Shown here in pieces: positions 1-9,008 of a DNA stretch of 64,000 nucleotides. Positions within the stretch are counted from its first letter, which is position 1. Every line of letters begins with the position of its first letter. Made by a program: the position numbers and the translations under genes. The stretch comes from JBCBSP01 sp039819095. GTDB lineage: Bacteria; Pseudomonadota; Alphaproteobacteria; Caulobacterales; Maricaulaceae. Below the pieces are notes generated by a model. It was not told the origin of the DNA. It saw nothing but the letters and a program-made list of their open reading frames with translations, and did no database searches. Where the stretch lies: the NCBI GenBank assembly GCA_039819095.1, contig JBCBSP010000009.1, positions 1 through 64,000 of the forward strand, written 5' to 3'.

Positions 1-270
1 CGTGCCGCCGGTCAGGTTCACCGTCACCAGCACGTCATCGGTGGTGAAGATGCCGTCGGTGGTCTGCTCCACATAGACATGGAAGGTGCCGTCCACGCCG
101 CCGGAGAAGTCCAGCTCCTGGGCCAGGCCCAGACCGCCGGTCGTGACTTCATCACCGCTGGCGGAAAACGCGCCCAGACCGGTGTCGACAAACACCAGAT
201 CATACGCGCTCGCCGCGCCCGTCAGAAGCGCCGCCGCCGCCGCGCCGGAAAGAAGATGTGTGAGTTTCAT
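1..270 (-). CDS. Exported protein of unknown function (N-terminal part, cut by window edge)
   Basis: The first 90 residues are visible and the C-terminus lies beyond the left edge. The protein opens with a clear Sec signal peptide, MKLTHLLSGAAAAALLTGAA followed by SA, with likely cleavage before YDLVF. The mature part is rich in Gly, Thr, Asp and Val and has almost no Lys or Arg, as expected for a secreted or surface beta-rich protein. I do not recognise a family from this fragment. It is transcribed away from tRNA-His, 154 bases downstream of that gene on the same strand. Confidence 0.75.
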   Translation of the reverse strand, partial: MKLTHLLSGAAAAALLTGAASAYDLVFVDTGLGAFSASGDEVTTGGLGLAQELDFSGGVDGTFHVYVEQTTDGIFTTDDVLVTVNLTGGT

Positions 271-424
271 CGATACGCCCCTCATTCGACGGCCCGCCAT
301 GAGCCGACATTTGGACGAAACACTAGCAAATCACGCGTTGAACGCAAAGGGGCGGCAGCCCGGTCGCGATGCAGGGCGCACTTTGGGCAACGGTCATGCG
401 GCGGAAGGAAGCAACCGAATGAGA

Positions 425-501
425 TGGTACCGCCTTCTGGGTTCGAACCAGAGACCTCTAGATCCACAATCTAGCGCTCTAACCAACTGAGCTAAGGCGG
501 C
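425..501 (-). tRNA. tRNA-His (anticodon GTG)
   Basis: The 77-base sequence folds as a complete cloverleaf. The acceptor stem is GCCGCCT with AGGCGGT. The anticodon stem CTAGA/TCTAG encloses loop TTGTGGA, giving anticodon GTG. The T arm carries TTCGAAC, and CCA is encoded. The discriminator is A73, base 72 is T (a G1-T72 wobble) and the base before G1 is T, so the usual histidine element G-1:C73 is not encoded. This matches the divergent tRNA-His known from Caulobacter-type alphaproteobacteria, which pairs with an unusual HisRS. Confidence 0.97.
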
Positions 502-613
502 ACGCGCGCTTCAGTCCGGCGCGAGGCGCGCCGGGCGAGCGAAGGCGGCGGAAACTAGCTCCGAGCGGGCGAGCGCGCAAGCACCCGACTGCGAGACAGG
601 ACAGCCTTGCCCG

Positions 614-1399
614 TCAGGCGTAACCGCGCGAGCGGATATGGGCCTGCATCGCCGACATGCGGTCGCTATTGGACGGGTGGGTGGACAGGAAGCTCGGCGG
701 CGCGCCGCGCGAATTGCGCGCCATCATGTTCTGCCAGAAATCCACCGCCTCGTTCGGATTATAGGCCGCGCCGGCCATGTAATCGACGCCGAGCCGGTCG
801 GCTTCGTACTCGTGCTGGCGCGAATAGGGCAAAAGCACGCCGAACTGCAGACCGGCGCCCAGAACCGCCGCCCACTGGCCGGCGTTTTCCACCTCCCCGG
901 CTTCCATGCCGACTGATACTGCGGTCAGCGCGAGACCCGACGCCATCTGCTGAGAGGCGCGCTCAGCGGCGTGACGGCCGGCGACATGGCCGGCCTCATG
1001 ACCCAGAACGGTGGCGATCTGGTCATCATTATCAATCACATCGAACATGCCCGAATAGAAACCGACCTTGCCGTTGGGCAGGACCCAGGCGTTGACCTGA
1101 TCGTTCTCGAACACCTCGAATTCCCAGTCATAGCTCGTGAGACCAGAGGAATCGACGATGCGCTGGCCGACGCGCTCCAGACGGCGACGCTTGCCCGCAT
1201 CGCGGCTGCGCGGCATCTGCTGCAGGGACTGGTTCCAGGTCTGGGCGGAGAGCTGGGCCAGCTGTTGGGGAGAGATCAGAATGAGCTGGTTGCGGCCCAG
1301 CGCTGCGTTCTCCGCGCAGCCGGACGCGGCGATCGGCACCACAGTACCGGCCGCCAGTCCGATCAGAAGCTCACGGCGGTCCATCCGTACAATCGTCAT
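614..1399 (-). CDS. M48 family zinc metalloprotease, lipoprotein
   Basis: This is a periplasmic M48 peptidase of the BepA/LoiP type, thought to act in envelope protein quality control. The 261-residue product has a short basic start with RR, a hydrophobic stretch and the lipobox AASGC (Cys28), so it is probably anchored to a membrane by lipid. The zinc site HEAGH is at residues 134-138 and the third ligand motif EYEAD is at 197-201. The start at 1399 was chosen because it follows a GGGGGAAG ribosome site; an in-frame start further upstream would add 30 residues before the signal sequence. There is no TPR domain, unlike BepA. Its substrate cannot be told from sequence. Confidence 0.88.
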   Translation of the reverse strand: MTIVRMDRRELLIGLAAGTVVPIAASGCAENAALGRNQLILISPQQLAQLSAQTWNQSLQQMPRSRDAGKRRRLERVGQRIVDSSGLTSYDWEFEVFENDQVNAWVLPNGKVGFYSGMFDVIDNDDQIATVLGHEAGHVAGRHAAERASQQMASGLALTAVSVGMEAGEVENAGQWAAVLGAGLQFGVLLPYSRQHEYEADRLGVDYMAGAAYNPNEAVDFWQNMMARNSRGAPPSFLSTHPSNSDRMSAMQAHIRSRGYA

Positions 1400-1583
1400 G
1401 TCTTCCCCCAAAGCTTTGGCCGCACGGTGAGCGCGGAGCTGAATACCGGATAAATCGTCCCATCCCTCGCGGCGGGACCCTCCGGCCATGTTACGGTCAC
1501 AGACTTCAGTTAAGCACGAATTTGCGCTCGCCGGGAAGGCGAGTTCGCCCGGTCAGCCACTCAAATCCTCAACGGGACCCGCC

Positions 1584-3710
1584 ATGCGCCGTCTGTTTCT
1601 CACCCTGCTTGCCCTGATCGCCATTCTGGTCGGCGCCGCCCTGCTGGCGCCCGGCCTCTTGCCGTCAGAGACATACAAGCCGCGCCTGGAACAGGCGCTG
1701 AGCGAGCGCCTCGGTCGGGACGTGGTCATTGGCGGTGATGTGACCATCCGCATCATCCCGAGCCTTCAGGCCGCTGTCGGCGATGTGCGCATCGCCAACG
1801 CTGAGGGCTTTGGCGATGAGGCCTTCGCCGAGATGGAGACGCTGCAGCTGCGTCTCGCCCTCCTGCCCCTTCTGTCGCGCAATGTCGTGGTGGAGGAGTT
1901 CGTTCTGGTCGAACCGGTGATCCGGCTTGCCGCCACCGACCGGGCCAACAACTGGACCTTCACGCCCGCCACCTCCGATGGTGAAGCCTCCCCAGCGCCG
2001 CCCGCCGGAACCGGGCGCCGCCCGGGCGCCCTGCCCTTTGAGGCCGAGTTCGGGGATGTGCGCCTTGAGCGCGGCGTTGTGGAATATCGCTCTCCCGCCG
2101 GCGACTGGATCATCCGCGACGCTGACTTCACCGTCGACATGAACCGGCTTGACGGTCCTGCGGCGTTGCGCGGCGATTTCACCGTGAACGGGGAATCCGT
2201 TCAGATGCAGCTGCGCGCCGGCTCTCTGCGCGATGTGTTCGAGGGCGGCGAAACCCCGCTCTCGCTGCAGATCGACGGGCGCGCCGTCCAGCTCGACTTT
2301 GACGGCGTGATCCCTGAAGGCGCTGAGTTCGCGATCGCAGGAACCGCCGAGATCGATCTTGATCTGCCGCGCGTGGCGCGACTGGCCGGGGCGGGTCTGC
2401 CCGAAGGAGACGTGTTCCGCCGCTTCACCGGGTCGGGTCAGCTTTCCGCAGACGCCTCGCGCGCCTCGCTGAGCGGCGCGCGCATCCGGTTCGATGATAT
2501 CCAGGCGACCGGCTCGCTTAGCGCCAACTATGCCGGCGCCCGGCCCCGCATCACCGGATCGGTCAGCACCAACGCGCTGGATCTGACCCCCTATATCCCG
2601 GCTGAGGACGCCTCCAATACCGGCGGCGGAAGCGGCGGCGGGCTCGGTCCCTGGAGCGAGGAGCCGTTCGAGCTTGACGCGCTGCGCTCGGTCGACGCCC
2701 AGATTGGCGTTGAAGTCGGCCAGCTGACCGCGCGCGATATCGAGCTGAGCGATGTGCGCCTCGACATCACGCTCGATCGCGGCCTGGCCACGGCGGATAT
2801 CGAGCGCTTCCGGCTTTATGGCGGCGAAGGGGTTGCAAACGCCCGCATCGATCTGCGCTCCAACACGCCGCAGCTCACCCTTCGCGGGCAGCTCGAAGCG
2901 TTGCAGGCCCAGCCCTTCCTGGACGCGGCGGCGCAGTTTGATCGGCTTCAGGGCGTCAGCGGGCTGAACTTCCAGTTCGATGCGCGCGGAGCGAGCCCTG
3001 CGGCGATCATGGCGTCGCTGAACGGCGAAGGCCGCTTCGCGGTGGAGAACGGCGCGCTGGTCGGAGTCAACCTGGCCCAGGTCATCCGCACCGTTGAACG
3101 CGCCATCCAAGACCGGCGCCTGCCCAGCGGGTTCGGCGAACAAGAGGCGACCGATTTCAGCACCCTGTCGGGCAGCTTCTCGGTGCAGAACGGACTCGCC
3201 CGCAATCTCGATCTCACCATGTTGAGCCCGCTCCTGCGTGTTGTCGGGCAAGGCGAGGTCAATCTGGCGGAGCAGACCATCACTTACCGGCTAACCCCAC
3301 GCGCGGTGCAGTCGCTGGCCGGCCAGGGCGGCGATCTCGACCTGGCTGGAATCGCCGTCCCGATCCGCATCTCCGGCAGCTTCAACGATCTCTCGGTCGG
3401 ACTGGATTTCGAGGCGATCGCGCAATCGCTGCTGCGCGCTCAGGCCGCTAACGCCATCGGCGGTGATGTCGGTCGGGCGCTCGGCGAATCGGAGAATCTG
3501 GAAGACGCCGCCCGCGGTGCGGTGGGCGCCCTGATCCGAGACGCCATCGGCGGCCAGCGCGATGAGGCTGAACCGGCCGAAGGCGAGGCTGACCAGCCTG
3601 AAGAGCCGCGCGATCCTGGACCGGCGCTTCTGGAGGGCCTGATCAATCAGGCCCTGGGCGGCGATCAGGAACCGGAAGAGCCCGAAGAAACCCCGCCGGG
3701 CAACCGGTAA
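1584..3710 (+). CDS. AsmA family protein
   Basis: The 708-residue protein is a member of the AsmA/TamB-like superfamily, bridge-like proteins linked to phospholipid transport between inner and outer membranes. One N-terminal membrane segment (about residues 4-25) is followed by the typical AsmA opening, with YKPRLEQALSERLGRDV and long amphipathic beta repeats. The C-terminal AsmA domain (about 430-610) includes FQFDARGASPAAIMASLNGE. The last 60 residues are an acidic Glu/Pro-rich tail of low complexity. The start is placed at 1584 after GGGAC; an upstream in-frame ATG would give an implausible 32-residue extension. The gene is divergent from the M48 protease and looks monocistronic. Confidence 0.88.
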   Translation: MRRLFLTLLALIAILVGAALLAPGLLPSETYKPRLEQALSERLGRDVVIGGDVTIRIIPSLQAAVGDVRIANAEGFGDEAFAEMETLQLRLALLPLLSRNVVVEEFVLVEPVIRLAATDRANNWTFTPATSDGEASPAPPAGTGRRPGALPFEAEFGDVRLERGVVEYRSPAGDWIIRDADFTVDMNRLDGPAALRGDFTVNGESVQMQLRAGSLRDVFEGGETPLSLQIDGRAVQLDFDGVIPEGAEFAIAGTAEIDLDLPRVARLAGAGLPEGDVFRRFTGSGQLSADASRASLSGARIRFDDIQATGSLSANYAGARPRITGSVSTNALDLTPYIPAEDASNTGGGSGGGLGPWSEEPFELDALRSVDAQIGVEVGQLTARDIELSDVRLDITLDRGLATADIERFRLYGGEGVANARIDLRSNTPQLTLRGQLEALQAQPFLDAAAQFDRLQGVSGLNFQFDARGASPAAIMASLNGEGRFAVENGALVGVNLAQVIRTVERAIQDRRLPSGFGEQEATDFSTLSGSFSVQNGLARNLDLTMLSPLLRVVGQGEVNLAEQTITYRLTPRAVQSLAGQGGDLDLAGIAVPIRISGSFNDLSVGLDFEAIAQSLLRAQAANAIGGDVGRALGESENLEDAARGAVGALIRDAIGGQRDEAEPAEGEADQPEEPRDPGPALLEGLINQALGGDQEPEEPEETPPGNR

Positions 3711-3832
3711 AGCTTCGTCACAGCAGGACCGCGCCTTGATCGAGGCGTTTGCAGACTATCTACTGCGGCGCAAATCGATGCGATCGCGCGCCATGCCGGC
3801 GTCAGCGGCGCTTGTTTGCGGGAGACCCGTTG

Positions 3833-5608
3833 ATGATGATCCGCGCCGCCGCGCTTCTCGCTGCAGGAGCCCTCATGGCTTTCACCGATCTTGAAGCGCC
3901 CGCGCAGGCGCAAACCTTCTATCCCGGAGACCGGGTTTCCGGCGAGCATTTCGCCGGACGCTCCCCGGTGCTGGCGACCAACGGCATGGCCGCGACCGCC
4001 CATCCGCTGGCGACAAATGTGGCGATCGACGTGCTTCAGGCCGGCGGCAATGCGGTTGACGCGGCCATCGCAGCGAACGCGGCCATCGGCCTGATGGAGC
4101 CGACCGGCAATGGGATTGGCGGCGACATTTTCGTCCTGATCTGGGATCCGGAAACCCGCCGGGTCTACGGGCTGAACGGCTCGGGGCGCTCGCCCATGGG
4201 GCTGAGCTATGACGAAGTGATCCAAACGGTCGGCGAAGACGGCGCCATCCCGCCCTTCGGCGCGATGCCGGTCTCGGTGCCCGGCACGGTGGATGGCTGG
4301 TTCGCCATGCATGAGCGCTTCGGCTCGATGGACATGGCCGATATCCTGGCCCCGGCGATTGCGTACGCCGAAGACGGTTTCCCTATGCCAGAGACGATCG
4401 GCTATTACTGGGATCGCAATATGCGCATCCTCGCCGAGCGCTATGAGAACGGCGAGTTCGAAGAATTCAACAACGCCCGCGCCACCTATCTGACCGAGGA
4501 CGGCGACGCTCCGACCGTTGGCGAGGTCTTCCGCAACCCCGATCTCGGCCAGACCTACCGCATGATCGCCGAAGGCGGGCGCGACGCCTTCTATGAAGGC
4601 GAGATCGCGCGCACGATCGACGCCTACATGCAGCGCATCGGCGGCTGGCTGCGCTATGAGGACTTCGCCGCGCACCGCTCAGAATGGGTGAACCCCATCT
4701 CCACGGTGTATCGCGGCCATGAAGTCTGGCAGATCCCGCCTCAGGGCCAGGGCCTGGCGACGCTGCAGATGCTGGCGATCCTGGACGGGTTCGACCTGTC
4801 GGAAACCGGCTTCATGACCGCGCAGACCTTGCATCTGATGATCGAGGCGAAGCGGCTGGCTTTTGAAGATCGCGGCCGGTTCTACGCCGATCCGGACTTC
4901 ATCGAGACCCCGGTGATTGAGCTTCTGTCGAGCGCCTACACCGATGCGCGACGGGCGATGATCGATCCGGACCGCGCGATGGAAACGGTCGCGCACGGCG
5001 ATCCCGCCCAGCTTGAGGACGGCGACACGACCTATCTCACCGTCGCGGACTCAAGCGGCATGATGGTCTCGCTCATTCAGTCCAATTATCGCGGCATGGG
5101 CTCCGGCCTTGTGCCGGACGGGCTGGGCTTCATGTTCCAGGATCGCGGCGAGAGCTTCTCCCTCGATCCGGACCATCCCAATGTCTACGCCCCCGACAAA
5201 CGCCCCTTCCACACCATCATTCCCGGCATGGTGACGCTGAACGGGCAAGGTGTGATGAGCTACGGGCTCATGGGCGGCGCCATGCAGCCGCAGGGCCATG
5301 TTCAGGTGCTGTCCAACATTCTCGATTTCGGTCTGAACGTTCAGGAGGCCGGCGATGCGGCGCGCTGGCGCCATACCGGTTCGACCCAGCCGACCGACGC
5401 GGTCACTGCTGAAGGAGGCCTGGGCGTGGTGCAGGTTGAAAGCGGCGTGCCGGCGGAGGTGCGAGAGGCGCTCGAAGCCAAGGGCCATGTCGTGGAAGAC
5501 GGCGATGGCGGCTTTGGCGGCTATCAGATGATCTATCGCGACCCGGCCAACGGCGTGCTGCACGGCGCGACGGAGATGCGCAAGGACGGCGCGGCTCAAG
5601 GGTATTGA
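3833..5608 (+). CDS. ggt: Gamma-glutamyltransferase
   Basis: This periplasmic Ntn-hydrolase cleaves or transfers the gamma-glutamyl group of glutathione and related compounds. The 591-residue precursor has an N-terminal signal peptide (about residues 1-27, ending APAQAQ). The autoprocessing site is DGDTTYLTVAD, with the nucleophile predicted at Thr399, giving large and small subunits. The small subunit has GSGLVPDGLGF and the substrate-loop region KRPFHTIIPGM. The start at 3833 follows GGGAG at 3820; a second ATG lies directly after it. It is probably transcribed alone, with a SIMPL gene 106 bases downstream. Confidence 0.93.
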   Translation: MMIRAAALLAAGALMAFTDLEAPAQAQTFYPGDRVSGEHFAGRSPVLATNGMAATAHPLATNVAIDVLQAGGNAVDAAIAANAAIGLMEPTGNGIGGDIFVLIWDPETRRVYGLNGSGRSPMGLSYDEVIQTVGEDGAIPPFGAMPVSVPGTVDGWFAMHERFGSMDMADILAPAIAYAEDGFPMPETIGYYWDRNMRILAERYENGEFEEFNNARATYLTEDGDAPTVGEVFRNPDLGQTYRMIAEGGRDAFYEGEIARTIDAYMQRIGGWLRYEDFAAHRSEWVNPISTVYRGHEVWQIPPQGQGLATLQMLAILDGFDLSETGFMTAQTLHLMIEAKRLAFEDRGRFYADPDFIETPVIELLSSAYTDARRAMIDPDRAMETVAHGDPAQLEDGDTTYLTVADSSGMMVSLIQSNYRGMGSGLVPDGLGFMFQDRGESFSLDPDHPNVYAPDKRPFHTIIPGMVTLNGQGVMSYGLMGGAMQPQGHVQVLSNILDFGLNVQEAGDAARWRHTGSTQPTDAVTAEGGLGVVQVESGVPAEVREALEAKGHVVEDGDGGFGGYQMIYRDPANGVLHGATEMRKDGAAQGY

Positions 5609-5714
5609 GCCAGCGCCTCGCCTGCTTCACCAGGCCGCCGCGCAAGCGTCATGATTTGCGCATAGTCTGTCGTGCAGATGGACTTAAGGTCCAGGAGCAC
5701 GGGAGACAGGCGTC

Positions 5715-6443
5715 ATGGGTCAACGGGTTGGTATCTTCGCAGGCTTCATCGCCGCCTTGCTGATCGCGGGCGGGCTGACCGCAGCCGGGTGGTTTGTCGG
5801 CCAGGGGATTGTCGAGAATCGCACGGCGGATCGCTTTGTAACGGTGAAGGGGCTCGCCGAGCGCGATGTGACGGCCGATCTCGCCGTCTGGCCGATCACC
5901 ATTGTGGCCTCCGGCGATGGCCTGGAAGCGACGCAAAGCGAAATCGAAACCGATATCGGCGCGCTGACGGCCTTTCTGGTGGATGCCGGCTTCGACGCCG
6001 GTGAGATCGCGCTGGGCCGCATTCAGGTCGAGGACCGGGTGGCCATGGGCTATTACGACCCGAACCGGGCGCAGGCGCGCTACCTGATCCGTCAGCCCTT
6101 GCGCGTACGCTCCGACAAGGTGGAGCTGGTCGAACGCATGAGCCGACGCCTCGGCGACGTGGTCCGCCAGGGCGTCGTGATGCAGGACTGGCAGGGTCCG
6201 TCCTACATCTTCAGCCGCCTGAACGACATCAAGCCGGAAATGCTCGCCGAAGCGACCGCCAATGCGCGCGACGCAGCCCAGCAGTTCGCGGACGATTCCG
6301 GAGCCGAGCTCGCCGGCATCCGCACCGCCAATCAGGGCGTCTTCGTCATTCTGCCCCGCGATCGCGTCGCCGGGGCCAGCGAGAGCGATCAGGTCGACAA
6401 GACGGTGCGCGTGGTGGCCACGATCACCTATGCGCTGAACTGA
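5715..6443 (+). CDS. SIMPL domain (DUF541) protein, membrane-anchored
   Basis: The 242-residue protein has one N-terminal hydrophobic segment (about 7-29) and then a SIMPL/DUF541 domain, recognised by FVTVKGLAERDVTADLAVWP near its start and the conserved C-terminal region ending VRVVATITYALN. SIMPL proteins are periplasmic or cell-surface proteins of unclear role; the E. coli relative YggE is linked to oxidative stress. The hydrophobic segment could be an uncleaved anchor. A ribosome site GGGAGACAGG precedes the ATG. No neighbour gives it a specific function. Confidence 0.85.
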   Translation: MGQRVGIFAGFIAALLIAGGLTAAGWFVGQGIVENRTADRFVTVKGLAERDVTADLAVWPITIVASGDGLEATQSEIETDIGALTAFLVDAGFDAGEIALGRIQVEDRVAMGYYDPNRAQARYLIRQPLRVRSDKVELVERMSRRLGDVVRQGVVMQDWQGPSYIFSRLNDIKPEMLAEATANARDAAQQFADDSGAELAGIRTANQGVFVILPRDRVAGASESDQVDKTVRVVATITYALN

Positions 6444-6529
6444 GCATAGCGCTTTCAGCTTCGGTTCAGATGGCGGCGGCGATGCTGGGCCGGCTTGCAC
6501 CTATGACCCGCGATTATTGGAGGCTGACC

Positions 6530-7486
6530 ATGACCCACACCCTGATCCGCACGCCCCTCGCCGACCTGGCGCGGCGCGCAGCGCTTGTCTCAGCCGCCGT
6601 GATGGCGGCTCTGGCGATGAGCACCAATGCTGAGGCCCAGCGCGGCGGCGGCTCAATCACGCTTTATGACCGCGCCGAGTATCAGGGCCGAAGCACAACG
6701 ATAAACGGCGAAGTTCCCGATCTGCGCAATCGCGGCTTCAACGACATGGCCACTTCCATCCGCATTGATGGCGGGCGCTGGGAAGTCTGTCTGGAGCCGA
6801 ATTTTCGCGGCGCGTGTCAGGTGATCGAGGAGAGCCTGCCGAATATGAGCCGGTGGTCCTTCAACAATCGCATCACCTCAATCCGCCCCGTTCGCCTGCG
6901 CGGGCGCGGCTCTGACAGCGGCATTACGCTGTGGAGCGGACCCAACGCCACAGGAGACCGGCTGACGGTGATTGATGAGGCGCCCGATCTGCGTCGGCGC
7001 GGCTTCAATGACCGGGCCCGCTCAGTTGAAGTGATTTCCGGCGAGTGGGTCATCTGCAATGAGCCGGACTTCCGCGGCGCCTGCGAAACCGTTCGCCGGG
7101 GCGTGCATGAGCTGTCCGGCACGCGCTATGACCGCGCCCTGACCTCCATCGCCCCGCTGGAGCGCTACAATCGGCGTCGCGGCAATGACGGGCGTGGCGG
7201 GTATGGCGGCGGCTACGGTTCCGGCGGCCGGATCGATATCGATGGCGGCCGGCGCACCGTCTTCTTCGCGGACCCGGCTGTGGACGGCTATCCGGTCGCG
7301 CGTTGCCTTGGCGGCCGGTCCGGCCAGTGCGGCCAGGTCGCTGCCGACGCAGTGTGCGACATCTCAGGCTATGGCCGCGCGCTCGCCTTCGGCACGGAAA
7401 GCTATTCGCGGCGCATGTGGTTCCTCAATGAGCGCGGCCCGCGCACGGGACGCCAGCGCCTGGTCAACGTGGTCTGCTCACGCTGA
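6530..7486 (+). CDS. Secreted beta/gamma-crystallin family protein
   Basis: The 318-residue product has a signal peptide ending near AEA (residues 1-36) and two beta/gamma-crystallin domains (about 43-120 and 132-210), each of two Greek-key motifs such as ITLYDRAEYQGRS and ITLWSGPNATGDR. Domain 1 has two intact calcium-binding motifs of the form N/D-N/D-x-x-S/T-S (NDMATS at 71-76, NNRITS at 112-117). The equivalents in domain 2 (NDRARS, DRALTS) each lack a key residue. A Gly-rich linker leads to a C-terminal region (about 234-318) with four cysteines that I do not recognise. The start follows a GGAGG site. The role is unknown; calcium binding in the periplasm or outside is inferred. Confidence 0.85.
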   Translation: MTHTLIRTPLADLARRAALVSAAVMAALAMSTNAEAQRGGGSITLYDRAEYQGRSTTINGEVPDLRNRGFNDMATSIRIDGGRWEVCLEPNFRGACQVIEESLPNMSRWSFNNRITSIRPVRLRGRGSDSGITLWSGPNATGDRLTVIDEAPDLRRRGFNDRARSVEVISGEWVICNEPDFRGACETVRRGVHELSGTRYDRALTSIAPLERYNRRRGNDGRGGYGGGYGSGGRIDIDGGRRTVFFADPAVDGYPVARCLGGRSGQCGQVAADAVCDISGYGRALAFGTESYSRRMWFLNERGPRTGRQRLVNVVCSR

Positions 7487-7513
7487 CGCCGCTCTCATTT
7501 GAGCACTGCAAGG

Positions 7514-7548
7514 AGCGGGCGCGAGACCCTTCGCGCCCGCTTCGTTTT
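7514..7548 (+). terminator. Intrinsic terminator after the crystallin gene
   Basis: A perfect 11-base-pair stem (AGCGGGCGCGA with TCGCGCCCGCT) has a six-base loop and is followed by TCGTTTT. It lies 27 bases after the crystallin stop codon and before the phhA start, so it separates the two units. Confidence 0.85.
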
Positions 7549-7606
7549 GACCGGCGGGCCTGATAGACTGGTATCAAATGAAACTAATTCGCCGGAGCTT
7601 GCCGCC

Positions 7607-8491
7607 ATGCCCGTGAACGATCCCGTCGTCGCTGAACAGACCCCCGCCGCCGACCATACGATCGACCAGTGCTGGGAGCGCTATAGCGATGAAGAGCACG
7701 GCGTCTGGAATGCGCTCTACGACCGCCAGATACGCGTTCTGAAGGGTCGTGCGGCGGACGAGCACTTCAAGGGGCTGGAGCTGCTGGATCTCAATCAGGG
7801 CGGCATCCCTGATTTTCGCCGCATGAATGAGAAGCTGGAAAAGCTGACCGGCTGGACCGTCGTGCCGGTTCACGGGCTCATCCCCAATGATGTGTTTTTC
7901 GAGCACCTCGCCAATCGGCGTTTCGTGTCCGGCCGCTTCATCCGCGATGCGGACAAGCTGGACTATCTGCCTGAACCGGACATCTTCCATGACGTGTTCG
8001 GTCATGTGCCGCTTCTGACCCAGCCGGTTTTCGCCGACTACATGCAGGCCTACGGCCGAGGCGGCTACAAGGCGATCCAGCACGACATGATCGAGCATCT
8101 GACCCGTCTCTACTGGTACACGGTGGAGTTCGGCCTGATCAGCACCGATGACGGCATGCGCATCTACGGCGCCGGTATCGTGTCATCAGAGTCGGAGTCC
8201 CGCTTCAGCCTGGAAGCGCGCTCGCCGAACCGGCTTCATTTCGATCTGGAGCGCATCATGCGCACCGATTATCGCTATGACGATTTCCAGCAGACCTATT
8301 TCGTCATCAACTCCTATGACGAGCTGATGGAGGCGACCGCCGGGGTCGACTTCAATCCGATCTATGAGCGGCTGAAGGGCCAGCCCGATCACCTGGCGAG
8401 CGACGTTCTGAGGACCGATACGGTCTATCATCGCGGCAGCCAGGAATACGCGCTGGCCGGCGGGCTCGCGAAGCAGGCTTTCGCCGTCTAG
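7607..8491 (+). CDS. phhA: Phenylalanine 4-monooxygenase
   Basis: This cytoplasmic iron and pterin enzyme turns phenylalanine into tyrosine. The 294-residue length fits the bacterial single-domain form, which lacks the regulatory ACT domain of animal enzymes. The iron ligands are visible as His128 and His133 (FHDVFGHVPLL) and Glu174 (WYTVEFGL). The pterin-binding region around residues 85-125 is well conserved. The start at 7607 follows CGGAGC. No pterin dehydratase (phhB) or tyrosine catabolic gene is next to it. It converges on the following gene with a gap of three bases. Confidence 0.95.
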   Translation: MPVNDPVVAEQTPAADHTIDQCWERYSDEEHGVWNALYDRQIRVLKGRAADEHFKGLELLDLNQGGIPDFRRMNEKLEKLTGWTVVPVHGLIPNDVFFEHLANRRFVSGRFIRDADKLDYLPEPDIFHDVFGHVPLLTQPVFADYMQAYGRGGYKAIQHDMIEHLTRLYWYTVEFGLISTDDGMRIYGAGIVSSESESRFSLEARSPNRLHFDLERIMRTDYRYDDFQQTYFVINSYDELMEATAGVDFNPIYERLKGQPDHLASDVLRTDTVYHRGSQEYALAGGLAKQAFAV

Positions 8492-8494
8492 CGA

Positions 8495-8944
8495 TCAAAT
8501 CGCGGCAAAGCCTACGCGAGACTGGATCGCTGCATCTGCGCAAGCCGGTGCTTCAAGCCAGTCGAGCCCCTCCTGAAGGGTATCGAACGTCTTGGATTCG
8601 TACGTAAACGCACTGGTAGGACGCACCACCTCGCGCCACAAGCGCAACTCGCGCAGGACTGAAAGATTGCCCTCGACAATCGCCGCCACTCTCAGCCGGC
8701 CAACCCCGCCGAGATCTTCAGCCGCGCCGGCCATCGCCTCTTCCATTTCAAGAAGGCCGTCGGTCGTCAGCCCGGACATGTCTACATCGGCTGAGAAAGT
8801 CAGCACCGAGCCATAGGAAAACAGCTCGCGCGTCAGCCGGCGCATCGCTTCCGCGCAGCCAAAGCAATCGGCCTGGCTCACGCGACCGGAAAACGACATG
8901 AGACGGAGCTTAAGCTCGTGATTGGCCCGATACTCGATGGTCAT
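8495..8944 (-). CDS. Small unknown protein, possibly STAS/SpoIIAA-like fold
   Basis: The 149-residue protein has no signal peptide or membrane segment. Its start MTIEYRANHELKLRLMSFSG, an alternating beta/alpha pattern and the later FDTLQEGLDWL resemble the SpoIIAA/STAS-like proteins common in alphaproteobacteria, but this is a fold-level impression only. It lies 64 bases after astB on the same strand and could be transcribed with the ast operon, though nothing shows a role in arginine use. Confidence 0.6.
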   Translation of the reverse strand: MTIEYRANHELKLRLMSFSGRVSQADCFGCAEAMRRLTRELFSYGSVLTFSADVDMSGLTTDGLLEMEEAMAGAAEDLGGVGRLRVAAIVEGNLSVLRELRLWREVVRPTSAFTYESKTFDTLQEGLDWLEAPACADAAIQSRVGFAAI

Positions 8945-9008
8945 GGCGCCAGCTCAGGGCAAAGTCCTTACTGAAAAGTAAGGCATTTGCGACGCGGCGC
9001 TGTCGCGA

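Noticed and set aside
1665..3251. A 528-codon minus-strand frame opposite the AsmA-like gene
   Set aside because: Antisense shadow with Arg/Gly/Ala-rich composition and no family features.
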